From: Ziziphus jujuba
Taxonomy: Eukaryota; Streptophyta; Magnoliopsida; Rosales; Rhamnaceae
Length of the DNA: 64,000 nt
NCBI RefSeq assembly: GCF_031755915.1
Contig: NC_083390.1
Span: 11,687,001-11,751,000 of the forward strand
Reading direction: 5' to 3'
A model generated the notes under the pieces. It did not search any database. It worked only from the letters and a program-made list of their open reading frames with translations, and was not told where the DNA came from. Shown piece by piece: positions 1 through 10,346 of the stretch; the first letter of the stretch is position 1, and each line of letters starts with the position of its first letter. Both the position numbers and the translations under genes were made by a program.

Positions 1-238
1 TTTAACTGCTGCTGAGAAATATATTGAAGAGCATGGGACCGAAGCATTTGAGAGGCTCATAACCAAGGTAATAAATATTAAAAATTAATAGTACATTATT
101 TTTGGTAAATACAGCTTTTTATTTAATTTTATTGCATTTCCGCTTTTCATTAATTAATAAATTTTGCAGGCTGATAGAGAAACAAGAGCCAGGAGGAGCA
201 ACAATTACACGATCTTTGATGATGATTATATGTATTAA
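1..238 (+). CDS. Partial 3' end of an unidentified host gene (two exons)
   Basis: Two exons can be read: 2-67 (22 codons, open at the window edge) and 170-238 (22 codons plus TAA). They are joined by an intron with GT at 68 and a classic TTTTGCAG acceptor ending at 169, in the same phase. The exon 1 peptide runs LTAAEKYIEEHG...ITK and the end is acidic/aromatic, IFDDDYMY. The frame is clean across the splice and the intron is AT-rich, as in plants. I do not recognise the family, because only about 44 C-terminal residues are visible. The end of the last exon is repeated just downstream (189-411), and that second copy could also encode the last 15 residues. Exon structure is seen; gene identity is unknown. 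Confidence 0.45.
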
Positions 239-411
239 CAATTTAAATTGCATATTTTCCTTATCTATGCTTGGTTCTGATGTTGTCCCTGATTTCCTAG
301 CCAGGAGGAGCAACAGTTACGCGATCTTTGATGATGATTATGTGTATTAACAATTTAAATTGCATATTTTCCTTATCTATGCTTGGTTATGATGTTTTCC
401 TGATTTCCTAG
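189..411 (+). repeat. 112-bp tandem duplication of the terminal exon end
   Basis: Positions 189-300 and 301-411 are two head-to-tail copies. Each has a short coding end (RRSN.Y.IFDDDY.Y then TAA) and the same 3' flank ending in TTTCCTAG. The differences are a few substitutions and a short indel, and the stop codon and frame are kept in both. The repeat unit ends in a pyrimidine-rich AG, so copy 2 sits right behind a possible splice acceptor. Confidence 0.85.
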
Positions 412-1339
412 TAATTAATATCCTATATACATATATATTATATTTATCAATCACTTTATATAACGTTATAGAAAGTTTTAGATCAGATTGAAATATAAAA
501 TTATATTATAGATTAATATGAATCCATATATCTGTTTGGATTTAGAAAAATATAGGGGGAAAAATCAAAACAAAAATATAAAAGAAAAATATATGAGACG
601 AAAAAAAAAAAAGTATGAATTTTTCTAATGCTTGATAATGCAAGGAAATATGACAGGAAATAAAAAATAATAATGTCAAAAGTGAGTAGATACGGGAGAA
701 TGAGCTAGGTCTGATTAATAAACTCCAATTTGAGTGCAAATGAAGGAGAAGAGGGAGAGAAGGAGGAAGTTGGACGGCTAGCAAAGCAGGGGGGCGCCAA
801 GTTTTCTGTTTTCTTAAGAAATTAGTTTTACTCACCAAATATTAAGGAAAATAAAAGTCCCAATTACACAGTTAGTTTTCTTTCTCTTTCTCCTTTATAA
901 TTTTTTTTTTCCTCCCTCTTTTCTCTAAACCAAATATTTAAAAACAAAATCCTTAAGTTTTTTTTTTTTCTCATTTTTCTTGCTAAAATTCAAGTTTCAA
1001 ACAAAGTTATAGGGTTTATTTTACTCTTCTTGAATTTTAGTATTTTATTTAAATTTGTATGAAATGTCAAATATGTTTTAAAATGTAATCAATTCAATAA
1101 TTAATAATAAAGGTTTTGATAGTTTTATACAAGACAATATTGGCGAATTGTTTAACTTTATAATATATAATGACAAGACTTGCTTCGGGAATCCTCCTAG
1201 AATACCTAAAAGAATCTCACTTAAACTGCGAACATACAACAAATGCAATATTAAATAATATCTCAATATATACAGATAGAGCCACCACAATATATAAATT
1301 CAAAACTATAATCCACAATTAAAGGCCGTTATACTATAG
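412..1339. other. AT-rich intergenic stretch, no gene seen
   Basis: Very AT-rich with long A and T runs. Short open frames on the minus strand (for example 542-838) are made of low-complexity S/L/F runs and have no recognisable domain. I see no RNA gene or clear repeat boundary. Confidence 0.6.
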
Positions 1340-1530
1340 GCCACAATTACACATATATAAAAGGGTTACTATCATGTCCAGTATTTAAGTCAGAGAATTC
1401 TAAGAGTATTTGAAAAATTTAGAAATATAACCGATGCAAATAAGTCTAAAAAACTAAAGATAATAGGAAAAGATAAATGTTGCTGCTGCTGTGGAAAAAT
1501 AGATTGTCAGTTAACTACCTGATCTAGAGG

Positions 1531-1608
1531 AACGAATTTAAAAACAAATAAAAAATATGAGATAATGATAACGAATTTAAAAACAAATAAAAAATATGAG
1601 ATAATGAT
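1531..1608. repeat. 39-bp perfect tandem duplication
   Basis: 1531-1569 is repeated exactly at 1570-1608. The homologous block in the other family-E LTR (about 33985-34030) has a single copy, so this is a local duplication. Confidence 0.85.
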
Positions 1609-2060
1609 ATCTCATAGAGTGGCTTAGTACAATAGAAAATTAATAGTTTATTTCTGTAACTTTTTCTTTCAAAATCTCTTATTCTACTCTTTTGAAAGGA
1701 TATTTAAAAATTATTTTACAAAATTCAAATTTGTATCCCAAATTAATATCATAAAACTGATGCTCAAATAGTATAAATTAATGTTCTTTAAAAATATTAA
1801 AAACTAGATCAATTATAATATAAATATTGAACATAAAATAATATAAACATAATTTCGTAAATTAATTATTAAAGTGCGAAAAACCATAAATATTATAAGA
1901 CTGATAATATATTCAGAAACATAAACAATGTACCATACGAGATACGTAGTGCTGCCAAGTAGTGTATGGCATCTCGGAACACCACCAGATAGTAAAAGAA
2001 AGAAACCTGTGGAATGAACCCACCTCATGAATTTTAACATCTTAAATGCATTGTGGCAAT

Positions 2061-2202
2061 ACAAACCTATAGGATTAACCCATCTCATTACTGTTAGTAT
2101 ATGAAAGGTATTGTGGCAGTAATGAACCTATACAAACCTATAGGATTAACCCATCTCATTACTGTTAGTATATGAAAGGTATTGTGGCAGTAATGAACCT
2201 AT
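2061..2202. repeat. 71-bp perfect tandem duplication inside the LTR
   Basis: 2061-2131 and 2132-2202 are identical by eye. The unit holds the CCATCTCATTACTG motif of a degenerate repeat of roughly 60-70 bp that is also present about five times at 34395-34690 in the second family-E LTR. Confidence 0.85.
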
Positions 2203-2597
2203 AGGATGAATCCAATCTCACAACACTTAGCATACTACAAGTATCATGGCAAATCTATATGCTATAATATACTAATGAATAGAGATACTGATACTATATA
2301 GTACACAAATTAAAAATAAATTGTACAATATTTGTAAAAAATCTATGTAAGATCATACTTTTCCAGAAAATATGGTACCATAAAGCATAATTTAATATTC
2401 AAATCCAATCATTTGTTTAAATACTCCAAAAACTCCAAATTATCATTTCATGCCAAAATATAAATATCAACAGCGAAATATATCCCCATAAATCATTTTG
2501 AGACACTCAAAAATATAAAACACTTAAACATGCTTAAAAATATATAATATAAGAATGAATTTAGATGGTCCAAAATTGGGGGAGGAGGTGTATAGGT

Positions 2598-3593
2598 TGA
2601 TGTGAATCCGCTCGAGCTTGCACAATCGACAACTCACTAGGGTACTGATCCGATACGGATGAAGACTGGACCGATCACTAGGGCTCAAGCTAAGAGGTTT
2701 AAGGACAACATTGCTACCTTTATCCAAAAAGTAATTCATTCTCAAAAGGGTTTGTCCATACCTGAAGATAAAAGACCTGTTTTAAGTATCCAAGTGGTGT
2801 AGGCTGGTACAGCGGATATTTTACATCGGACACCCATACATCGGACATTTTATATTGGATACCTATACATCAGACATTTTATATTGGACACCCATGCCTC
2901 GGACATCTGACCTCGGACTTCGGACATCAGACATAACTTAATTTGGACATCAGGCAGACATAAGTTAGCTCGGACAGACATCAGTTAGCTCAGACATCAG
3001 GCAGACATAAGTTAGCTCGGACATCAGACATAAATCAGCTTAGTTGTCAAACCAGTCAACTCGTTTTCTGATTTACGTGTGACTTTTCTTTTTGGGTTTT
3101 TATTTATTTGCTGGACAAATAAGTTTAGAAAAGTTTTTATTCTATTATTTTGTTTGTAAATTAATTAATTCCTAATTGAAAATAAGGGAATTAATTAATT
3201 AGATTAGGAAAAGAAAAGATTCAGTCAAGCTAGACTCTTCATTGTGTGGCCAGTTTTTCCTAGGGTTTTTAGGGTTTATTTTGTTTTTTTCAAAGCCTAT
3301 TTAAAGGCTTATTTGTCAATAAGAATACAACTTTGATTTGATTGATAAAATACTTGTGAGATTAATTATCTCTTTGTTCTTTAAGAACACCTAAAACACT
3401 ATTAGAGAATTGGTTGTTTTAGCTTGACTTATCAATAGGTTTTCCATCCCTTATTGTGGCGTCTACATTATACAAAGGTTTCTAACCACAGGTTGGTTAG
3501 GGGTTGAGGTCAATTCCATTAGAACTTTAACTTAATTAAGATCCGGGCTAATATAATATGGGTTTAGGAGCAGATCGTCCTAGGTTCGTATCA
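2598..3593 (+). repeat. 5' LTR of element 1
   Basis: It starts TGATGTGAATCC and ends GTTCGTATCA, paired with 8744-9737. Its first ~200 bp are coding-like (PITRAQAKRF motif), because the pol frame ends inside the LTR. 2810-3040 holds a short-period array of ATC/AGACAT and AGTTAGCTC units that also occurs in the 3' LTR. 3298-3306 is a TATA-like box. Confidence 0.92.
3298..3306 (+). promoter_or_regulatory. LTR TATA-like box of element 1
   Basis: TATTTAAAG sits about 295 bp before the LTR end, at the same place as TATTTAAAG 9442-9450 in the 3' LTR and as TATAAAAGG 38905-38913 in element 2. It is the likely core promoter of the retroelement transcript. Conservation of place is seen; activity is inferred. 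Confidence 0.55.
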
Positions 3594-3595
3594 TT

Positions 3596-3607
3596 TGGTA
3601 TCAGAGC
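3596..3607 (+). other. Primer-binding site, tRNA-Met type
   Basis: TGGTATCAGAGC lies two bases after the LTR end. This 12-mer is complementary to the 3' end of plant initiator tRNA-Met and is the usual minus-strand primer site of Ty3/gypsy and copia elements. Confidence 0.9.
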
Positions 3608-4720
3608 CAGGTTTTGTTCAGGTTTGATCTATCTTTATTTGCTTTATTTGTTTTTTGTGTTATTCTACAATTTTAGCATTAGGTTAAGGTTGCATCCATC
3701 CCATACACATTCTGCATCTTAAAAAAGAAAAAAGTATTCATTCCTAGTTGAATTAGGATTTCCTAGTTTTACTGTATTTTTTATTTCCTAGTTTGTTGGT
3801 TGTCTTTCATCATTGTTCTTTTAATTTGGTTATTGTTAATTTTTATTGCTGTTTTAGTCTTAAATATTTGCATTCATCTATTAAAAAAAAAAAAAAAAAA
3901 AGGAGTTTGTGGCAACATTTAAAAAAAAAAAAAACTGCACATTTGTGTTTATTTGGCGGTCACGGGTTTGATGAATTTTTGGAGTTGGAATTGCAAATTT
4001 GTTGTTTATTCTTGCTACTGCAGTTGTGTTTGATATTCAATGAGTGAAAAAAAAAAAGAGGTATACCCGAATAAAAAAAAAAATTTTTGGGTTTGTTGAA
4101 TTTGGTGTTGAAATTTGAGTTTGGGAACTTGTTTGATTTGGAGATTTGATTTGTGATATTTTGAGTTTCTGGAGAATTATTTGGTTGGATATTTGAATTT
4201 GGGGTGCTTAAATTATTTGGATTAAAATTAGTTAAAGGATTTGATACAAAAATTTGAATTACAAAGAACAACAACCAACAACTATTCTATATTTTTGGTC
4301 AATTTGATTCTTGTTCATATTTGAATTTATTTTTCTAGAATTTTATTCTTGAACTCATAATCTATTACCATCTGGTCCAGTTCTTCAAAATTCCAAAGTT
4401 TTCTCATTAATTTGCTTTATTTTGCCTAGAAAAAGCCGAAACTAGGTTTTGTTGAATTCTTTCGGTATTGCCTACTTTTAGCTACTGTTTTATTGATAAG
4501 TTTAATTAAAACATTCTTGTAATCTAATTGCTGTTTTCTGGGTATTTTGATTAGAACTTTGAGTTAATTCTTTGAGTGAAAAAGGCAAGAGATTGAGCTT
4601 AAAAGAGGGTAAAAGCCGAAACTAGTGTGCAAACACGAGTGTCGAGACCTTGTTTGAGTGAAACATGTGAGGGAGTGAATATTGTGAGGATTTATTTTAT
4701 TTTTGTAGTATTTTACTAAC
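3608..4720 (+). other. Untranslated leader of element 1
   Basis: About 1.1 kb between the primer site and the first gag ATG. It is rich in T runs and A runs (3881-3901, 3921-3934), and has no domain-bearing frame. The same leader is recognisable at 39211-40317 (element 2) and, inverted, at 48061-49025 (element 3). Confidence 0.75.
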
Positions 4721-5902
4721 ATGGCAGATTCTAGAATAAGAAGAGAAGACACACCACTGAGAATTAATGAAGAAGAGTCCGTAGGATTTCATGGTGATCC
4801 ACGAGCTACCGGAAGTGGTGAGCAAACAGAATTGAAAGCTGTTTTGGAACAATTATAGCGGATGAGTGCTCAAGTTGAGCACATGAATCAAAGGATGGGA
4901 AGGCTAGAAGTTTCCCAAGGAATGCCAAACACAAGAAATATGCAAGAATTCCGTGAGGATCGAGGTCAAGGACGAGGAGGCCGTGAGAGACCGAGAGAGG
5001 AATTTGAGGAGGAGAATTTCGGTGGAAACTTTGAGGAAGGCATGGACGAAACCTTTGCTGTCCAAGAGAGAGCTGGCCGTGGAAGGTATAGGAGGGAAGA
5101 AACAGATGACAATCTTAGCAATATTAAGATCAACATCCCACCATTCATGGGAAAAAGTGATCCCGAGGCATATTTGGAGTGGGAAGAAAAGATGGAGATG
5201 ATATTCGATTGCCATAATTATTCGGAGGGCAAGAAGGTGAAGTTGGCAGTAATGGAGTTTGGCCATTATGCACTCCAATGGTGGACAAATGAGCAAGCCA
5301 CCCGGAGGAGAGTTGGTGATGACTTGATCACAACATGGCGATAAATGAAAGGAGCCATGAGAAAGCGGTTTGTGCCATCACATTACCATAGGTTGCTGCA
5401 TCAAAGGCTTCAATCTTTGTCTCAAGGAAGTAGGTCCGTGGAGGATTATTACAAAGAGATGGAGATGCTCATGATGAGGCTGAATATGAATGAGGATAGG
5501 GAGGCAACAATGGCGAGATTTCTTGGTAGTTTGAACCGTGACATTGCCAACCAGCTTGAATTGCAACAATACTTGGAGTTGGAGGAGATGTTGCATGGAG
5601 CCATTAAGCTCGAACACCAATTCAAGAGGAGGGGTGTAGAGTCACGGCTTGGAGGAGTTTCCAACAGTGGGAGATTCAATTCAAGTGGCTGGAGAAACAA
5701 CTCAGCTAATGAAATCAAACCAAAACCGAAAGCTGGAAAAGAAAGTACCAACCGGTCAAAAAGGGAGGTCAAGACCGAATCTGTCCAAGCACTTAGAGGT
5801 GAGATAAAATCTGATCCTAAACCTTAAAAATCCAGAGAAATAATTTGTTTTAAGTGCCAAGGAAGAGGACACATAGCCAGGCAATACCCAAATAGAAGAA
5901 TC
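4721..5902 (+). pseudogene. gag of element 1, interrupted by three stops
   Basis: One frame runs from ATG 4721 with stops at 4856-4858 (TAG), 5342-5344 (TAA where a glutamine codon is expected) and 5825-5827 (TAA). It encodes a retroviral-type capsid/nucleocapsid. The gag core begins at PPFMGKSDPEAYLEW (about 5139) and contains ALQWWTNEQ and RFLGSLNRDIANQL, as in plant chromovirus gag. A CCHC zinc knuckle follows at about 5846-5890 (CFKCQGRGHIARQ), but its last Cys codon reads TAC (Tyr), so RNA binding would be impaired. The 4856 stop is shared with element 2, so it may be old or functional. If so, ATG 4862 directly behind it would be the effective gag start. Confidence 0.88.
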
Positions 5903-6762
5903 ATGGTATTAAAGGGTGATGGTGAGCTGGAATTTGCAAGTGAAGAAAGCGAAGCTGAAACCGAGCAAGAGGAGGAATGCAATGATGATGAAGCCAAACC
6001 AGTAGACACATCTAATGTCGAGTTGAGCTTGGTTTCAAGGAGAGTACTTGCTGTCTACAAAGATGAAGAGCAGATACAAAGAGGAAGCATCTTCCACACT
6101 CGCTGCGAAATACAAGGTAAGATTTGTAGCATGATTATAGATAGTGGGAGTTGTACCAACGTGATAAGTAATCTTGTAGTTGATAAATTACACTTGAAAA
6201 CAATTAAACATCCAGAACCCTATAGGTTACAATGGTTAAATGATAGTGGTGAGATGAGGGTAAATAAGCAAGCCAAAGTTAAATTTAATATAGGTAGGTA
6301 TGAGGATGTTGTCTTGTGTGACATTGTACCAATGCATGCCGAACATATTTTACTAGGTAGACCATGGCAATTTGACAAAGATGCTACTCATTTTGGTCGA
6401 GAAAATAGTGTTGTTTTCAGGTTTAAAGGGAAGAAAATCAAGTTGGAGCCATTGACTCCCAAGGAGGTCTACAAAGATCAACTACAATTGCAACAAAGGA
6501 GGGAGGCTGAAAAACTCAAGGAGAAAACAAGTATGGCACCAACGGCTTCACCATCCTTTCAAGAAGGTGAGATTGAGATTGCTAATCAAGGTAAGCTTTC
6601 TAAAACCCAAATCGAGTGGAAAAACCAAGAGAAAGCCGAGAGGGGGCTGAGAAAAGAGAGCAAACCCGAGAGCACCAAAAATCTGGAAATTTCCACCAAT
6701 GAGGGCCAAACCGAGGGAAGAAAAATAAAAGAAAGAAAAGAGAGGAAAAACCAGAATTTTAT
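5903..6762 (+). pseudogene. Aspartic protease and linker of element 1
   Basis: 287 codons continue the gag frame. The retropepsin active-site triplet is intact (IIDSGSCTNV at about 6133-6162), followed by hydrophobic strands and HILLGRP, typical of the gypsy protease C-terminus. A charged K/E/R-rich linker then leads toward RT. The frame ends at a TGA (6764-6766) because one T is missing from the run near 6757, where element 2 has one more T. The reading continues one frame over as NFYLSFGD-like sequence. Protease alone looks plausible; it is cut off from gag by the 5825 stop. Confidence 0.85.
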
Positions 6763-7980
6763 TTGAGTTTTGGGGATATTAATAAGGCTATTGAATGTAC
6801 AAAACCCTTACTGGTCATGATCTATAAAGAAAACTATTTTAATGATCAAACTAACTTTGAAGAACTTGAATTGCCAAGTTCAATGATTTCTCTTTTGAAG
6901 GAATTTGGAGATGTTTTCCCGAATGAGATTCCAAGTAGACTACCACCTATTCGAAGGATAGAACATCAAATTGACTTTGTCCTAGGGGCTGCCATACCAA
7001 ATAGACTAGCATATAGAAGCAATCCCAAAGAAACAAAGGAGCTGCAAAAACAGGTAAGTGACTTGCTTGATAAAGGATACATTTGTGAGAGTTTAAGTCC
7101 ATGTGCTGTTCCTGTTTTGTTGGTACCTTAAAAGGATGGTTCTTGGAGAATGTGTGTTGATTGTAGGGTTATAAATAACATCACCATTCCTAGATTAGAT
7201 GATATGCTTGATGAGTTGCATGGTGCTTGCATGTTTATTAAAATTGATCTTAGGAGTGGTTATCATCAAATTAGAATGAAAGAAGGTGATGAATGGAAAA
7301 CCGCATTTAAAACTAAATATAGGCTGTATGAATGGTTAGTTATCCTTTTTGGATTATCTAATGCACCTAGTACTTTCATGACGCTTATGAATCATGTAAT
7401 GCGTCCATTTATTGGTAAATTTGTGGTTGTTTATTTTAATGATATTTTGGTGTATAGCCGAAACTTGGATAAGCATGTGGATCAACTTAGGCAAGTTTTG
7501 CAAGTTCTTAGAAAGGAAAGGTTGTTTGCTAACATGAACAAGTGTGATTTTTACAAAGATGAGCTTGTTTTTCTAGGATTTGTAGTAAGTGCTGCAGGAA
7601 TCAAAGTGGATCAAGCTAAAGTGCAAGCAATCAAAGAGTGGCCGGTTCCTACAACAATCACCCAAGTGAGGAGTTTCCATGGCTTGGTAAGTTTTTATAG
7701 AAGATTTGTTAAGGATTTTAGCACCATAGCCGTACCTTTGAATGAAGTTGTCAAGAAGAATGTTGGCTTTAAATGGGGGGAAGTACTAGAAAAATCTTTA
7801 AATTTGTTAAAAGAAAAATTGTGTAATGCACCTTTATTAGTTTTGCCAAATTTTTCTAAGACTTTTGAAATTGAATGTGATGCTTCGGGTGTAGGTATTG
7901 GAGCTGTCTTAATGCAAGAAGGAAGACCCATAGCCTACTTTAGTGAAAAATTAAATGGAGCTGCGCTAAACTACCCAACT
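6763..7980 (+). pseudogene. Reverse transcriptase and start of RNase H, element 1
   Basis: The N-terminal RT segment 6763-7131 ends at TAA (7129-7131) where Lys is expected before [12 protein letters not shown], and the frame resumes to 8232. RT landmarks: [14 protein letters not shown]...[11 protein letters not shown] (about five residues missing between the two), [19 protein letters not shown]. The catalytic box reads YFNDILVYS (7432 onward): the first Asp of the YxDD motif is Asn (codon 7438-7440), which should abolish polymerisation. RNase H starts at [18 protein letters not shown] and breaks off after ALNYPT at 7980, where a large deletion joins it to integrase. Confidence 0.92.
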
Positions 7981-9044
7981 GATGATGCATCCAATGTTGC
8001 TAATTTATTTTTCAAGGAAATTGTGAGATTGCATGGAATGCCAAGAACTATTGTTTCAGCTAGGGATGCTAAGTTCTTAAGTTATTTTTGCAAAACTTTG
8101 TGGGCTAAGTTAGGTACTAAGCTTTTATTTTCAACTACTTGTCATCCACAAACTGATGGACAAGCTGAAGTAGTGAATAGAACTTTGTCTGCATTGTTGA
8201 GAGCATTAATTAGTCGAAATTTGAGAACTTAGGAGGATTGTTTGCCACATGTTGAATTTGCTTATAATAGGTCTTTGCATTCAGCAACTAAATTAACTCC
8301 TTTTGAAATTGTTTATTGTTTTAATCCTTTCACTCCATTAGATCTAACACCTTTACCTTTAAGTGAACGTGCTAATCTAGATGGAAAAGAAAAAGCCGAT
8401 TTTGTTAAGCAGATTCATGAAAAAACTAAGGCAAATATTGAGAGGAGGACCGAGCAATATGCAAGGAATGCTAACCAAGGCCGAAAACAAGTTGTTTTTG
8501 AACCTGGGGATTGGGTTTGGTTACACTTGGGAAGGAGAGGTTTCCCGAATAGCAGAAATTAAAATTGATGCTGAGAGGCGATGGGCCTTTCCAAGTTTTG
8601 GAGCGGATAAATGACAATGCTTACAAACTTGATTTACCAGGTGAGTATAATGTTAGTGCTACATTCAATGTTGCTGATTTGTCTCTTTTTACCGCAGGTG
8701 ATGACTTTAATTTGAGGGCAAATCCTTTTCAAGAGGAGGGGAATGATGCGAATCCGTCTGAGCTCACACAACCGACAACTCACTGGGGTACTGATTCGAT
8801 ACGGATGAATACTGGACCGATCACTAGAGCTCAAGCTAAAAGGTTTAAGGACAGCCTTGCTACCTCTATCCAGAAAGTAATTCATTCTCAAAATGGCTTG
8901 TCCATACCTGAAAATAAAAGACCTGTTTTAAGTATCCAAGTGGTGGAGGTTGATACATCAGACTTTTTACATCAGACACGCATACATCGGACACCCATGC
9001 CTCGGTCATCTGACCTCGGACTTCGGACATCAGACATAACTTAG
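7981..9044 (+). pseudogene. Integrase remnant of element 1, reading into the 3' LTR
   Basis: After the deletion the frame enters the integrase core at [20 protein letters not shown]. The zinc-binding N-terminus and the first catalytic Asp are gone. The second catalytic Asp is changed (SARD instead of SDRD, codon 8059-8061). [14 protein letters not shown], with the Glu, remains. TAG at 8230-8232 replaces a Trp codon, and a 1-nt deletion near 8556 shifts the frame. The last part (FQVLERINDNAYKLDLPG, then FNVADLSLF) reads through the polypurine tract into the LTR and stops at 9042-9044. No chromodomain of the classic type is visible; CRM-type elements carry a different C-terminal motif, overlapping the LTR. 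Confidence 0.9.
8731..8743 (+). other. Polypurine tract of element 1
   Basis: AAGAGGAGGGGAA abuts the TG of the 3' LTR. The same 13-mer precedes the 3' LTR of element 2 (42799-42811). It is the expected plus-strand primer and is also read as protein (FQEEGN). Confidence 0.92.
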
Positions 9045-9737
9045 TTCGGACATCAGGTAGCCATAAGTTAGCTGAGATAAACATCAGTTAGCTCAGATAG
9101 ACATAAGTTAGCTCAGACAGACATAAGTTAGCTCGGACATCAGGCAGACATAAGTTAGCTCAGACATCAGACATAAGTCAGCTTAGTTGTCAAACTAGTC
9201 AACTCGTTTTCTGATTTGTGTTTGACTTTTCTTTTTGGATTTTTATTTATTTGCTGGACAAATAAGTTTAGGAAAGTTTTTGTTTTATTATTTTATTTGA
9301 AAATTAATTAATTCCTAATTGAAAATAAGGGAATTAATTAATTAGATTAGGAAAAAGAAAGATTCGGTCAAGCTAGAACTCTTCATTGTGTGGCTGGTTT
9401 TTCCTAGGGTTTTTAGGGTTTATTTTGTTTCTTTCAAAGCCTATTTAAAGGCTTATTTTTCAATAAGAATACAACTTTGATTTGATTGAGAAAATACTTG
9501 TGAGATTAATTATCTCTTTGTTCTTTAAGAACATCTAAAACACCATTAGAGAATTGGTTGTTTTAGCTTGACTTATCAATAGGTTTTCCATCCCCTATTG
9601 TGGCGTCTACATTATACCAAGGTTTCTAACCACAGGTTGGTTAAGGGTTGAGGTCAATTCCATTAGAACTTGAACTTAATTAAGATCCGAGTTAATATAA
9701 TACGGATTTTGGAGCAGATCGTTCTAGGTTTGTATCA
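8744..9737 (+). repeat. 3' LTR of element 1
   Basis: Starts TGATGCGAATCC, ends TTTGTATCA, 994 bp, and pairs with the 5' LTR. Carries the pol C-terminus to 9044, the ACATCAG/AGTTAGCTC array at about 8985-9180, and the TATA-like box at 9442-9450. Confidence 0.92.
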
Positions 9738-9742
9738 TAGGT

Positions 9743-10346
9743 TGGCTTGGAATGGTCAAAAAATTGCCAATCAACCGGAAAATACCAAATAGCTGTCACC
9801 GGATTCAAACGGTTGATCCTTGCTCATCAATAGGCTGTCTGACCAAAACTTTGGTCAGCTTCGTTGCCCAAAGTGGGTTTCCACAATGGCTAGCCTGTGA
9901 AGTCTTATGGTAGTTGAAAAGTAATCAAAATCGACTTGATCTGGTTTGTGCTTAAAGGGTTTTGTGTTGACCCAGTTCGGACTCTTGGGTTTGTAAAGAG
10001 TTTCTTCGTGTTTAGTGAATAAAATGGATATTTTGAAATTTGTTCACTATTAGGCACGCTTCTCAATAGTTATATAGGGGCTTGGATTACTAGTAGATAA
10101 AAATCCGAGACCATTGATATAATACTGATGTTTAAAACTTTCAAAAACCATAATTTTATCTGTAACTCAAAATTTGATGTGGTAACAGTTTATGAACTCA
10201 TATCAACGTGCTCTACACACTGTTATACTATTCAGACAAAAACATTAACTATATAAAAAGTCAAATTTAGAACCCACAAATGGTCTAATTGGTCAAACTC
10301 GATTAAAGTTTCAAATTTTTGAGCATTTTTGGGTTGGGATGTTACA
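9743..10346 (-). mobile_element. Family-E LTR, right portion
   Basis: Continuation of 1340-2592 beyond element 1. It matches 35880-36522 over its length, with shared blocks around CATATAAAAAGT, GGTCAAA-CTCGATTAAA and the terminal GATGTTACA. Contains GTTGACC and GGTCA repeats typical of U3 regions of this LTR group. Confidence 0.7.

Larger units (their letters stand above)
1340..2592 (-). mobile_element. Family-E LTR, left portion (interrupted by element 1)
   Basis: This segment matches 33780-35010 over most of its length: the same succession of blocks, including the module beginning ATGTACCATAC (1928 here, 34333 there). The LTR resumes at 9743 on the other side of element 1 and ends GGGATGTTACA at 10346. 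Read on the minus strand it therefore starts TGTAACATCCC, the usual start of plant chromovirus LTRs. Compared with 33780-36522 it lacks roughly 0.9 kb near the insertion point. I could not place its left terminus, and the 5-bp flanks are not resolved. Confidence 0.65.
2598..9737 (+). mobile_element. Element 1: full-length defective Ty3/gypsy (CRM-like) LTR retrotransposon
   Basis: Complete structure: 5' LTR 2598-3593, primer-binding site 3596-3607, gag/protease/RT/RNase H/integrase remnants 4721-9044, polypurine tract 8731-8743, 3' LTR 8744-9737. The 5 bp on both sides are identical (TAGGT at 2593-2597 and 9738-9742), a target-site duplication that fixes both ends. LTRs are 996 and 994 bp. 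In the first ~185 bases I count about 16 differences, so the insertion is not recent. Domain order RT-RNase H-integrase is that of Ty3/gypsy. The pol frame runs into the LTR and the RITRA-like motif (PITRAQAKRF) is encoded there, which fits CRM-type chromoviruses; that clade is an inference. At least four in-frame stops, two 1-nt frameshifts and a large internal deletion make it non-autonomous. Confidence 0.95.

Noticed and set aside
542..838. 98-codon minus-strand open frame
   Set aside because: Low-complexity Ser/Leu/Phe composition, no domain, AT-rich context.
2810..3040. Short regular repeats resembling a CRISPR array
   Set aside because: The ACATCAG/AGTTAGCTC units are a simple tandem array within an LTR, without spacers of constant length, in a plant genome.
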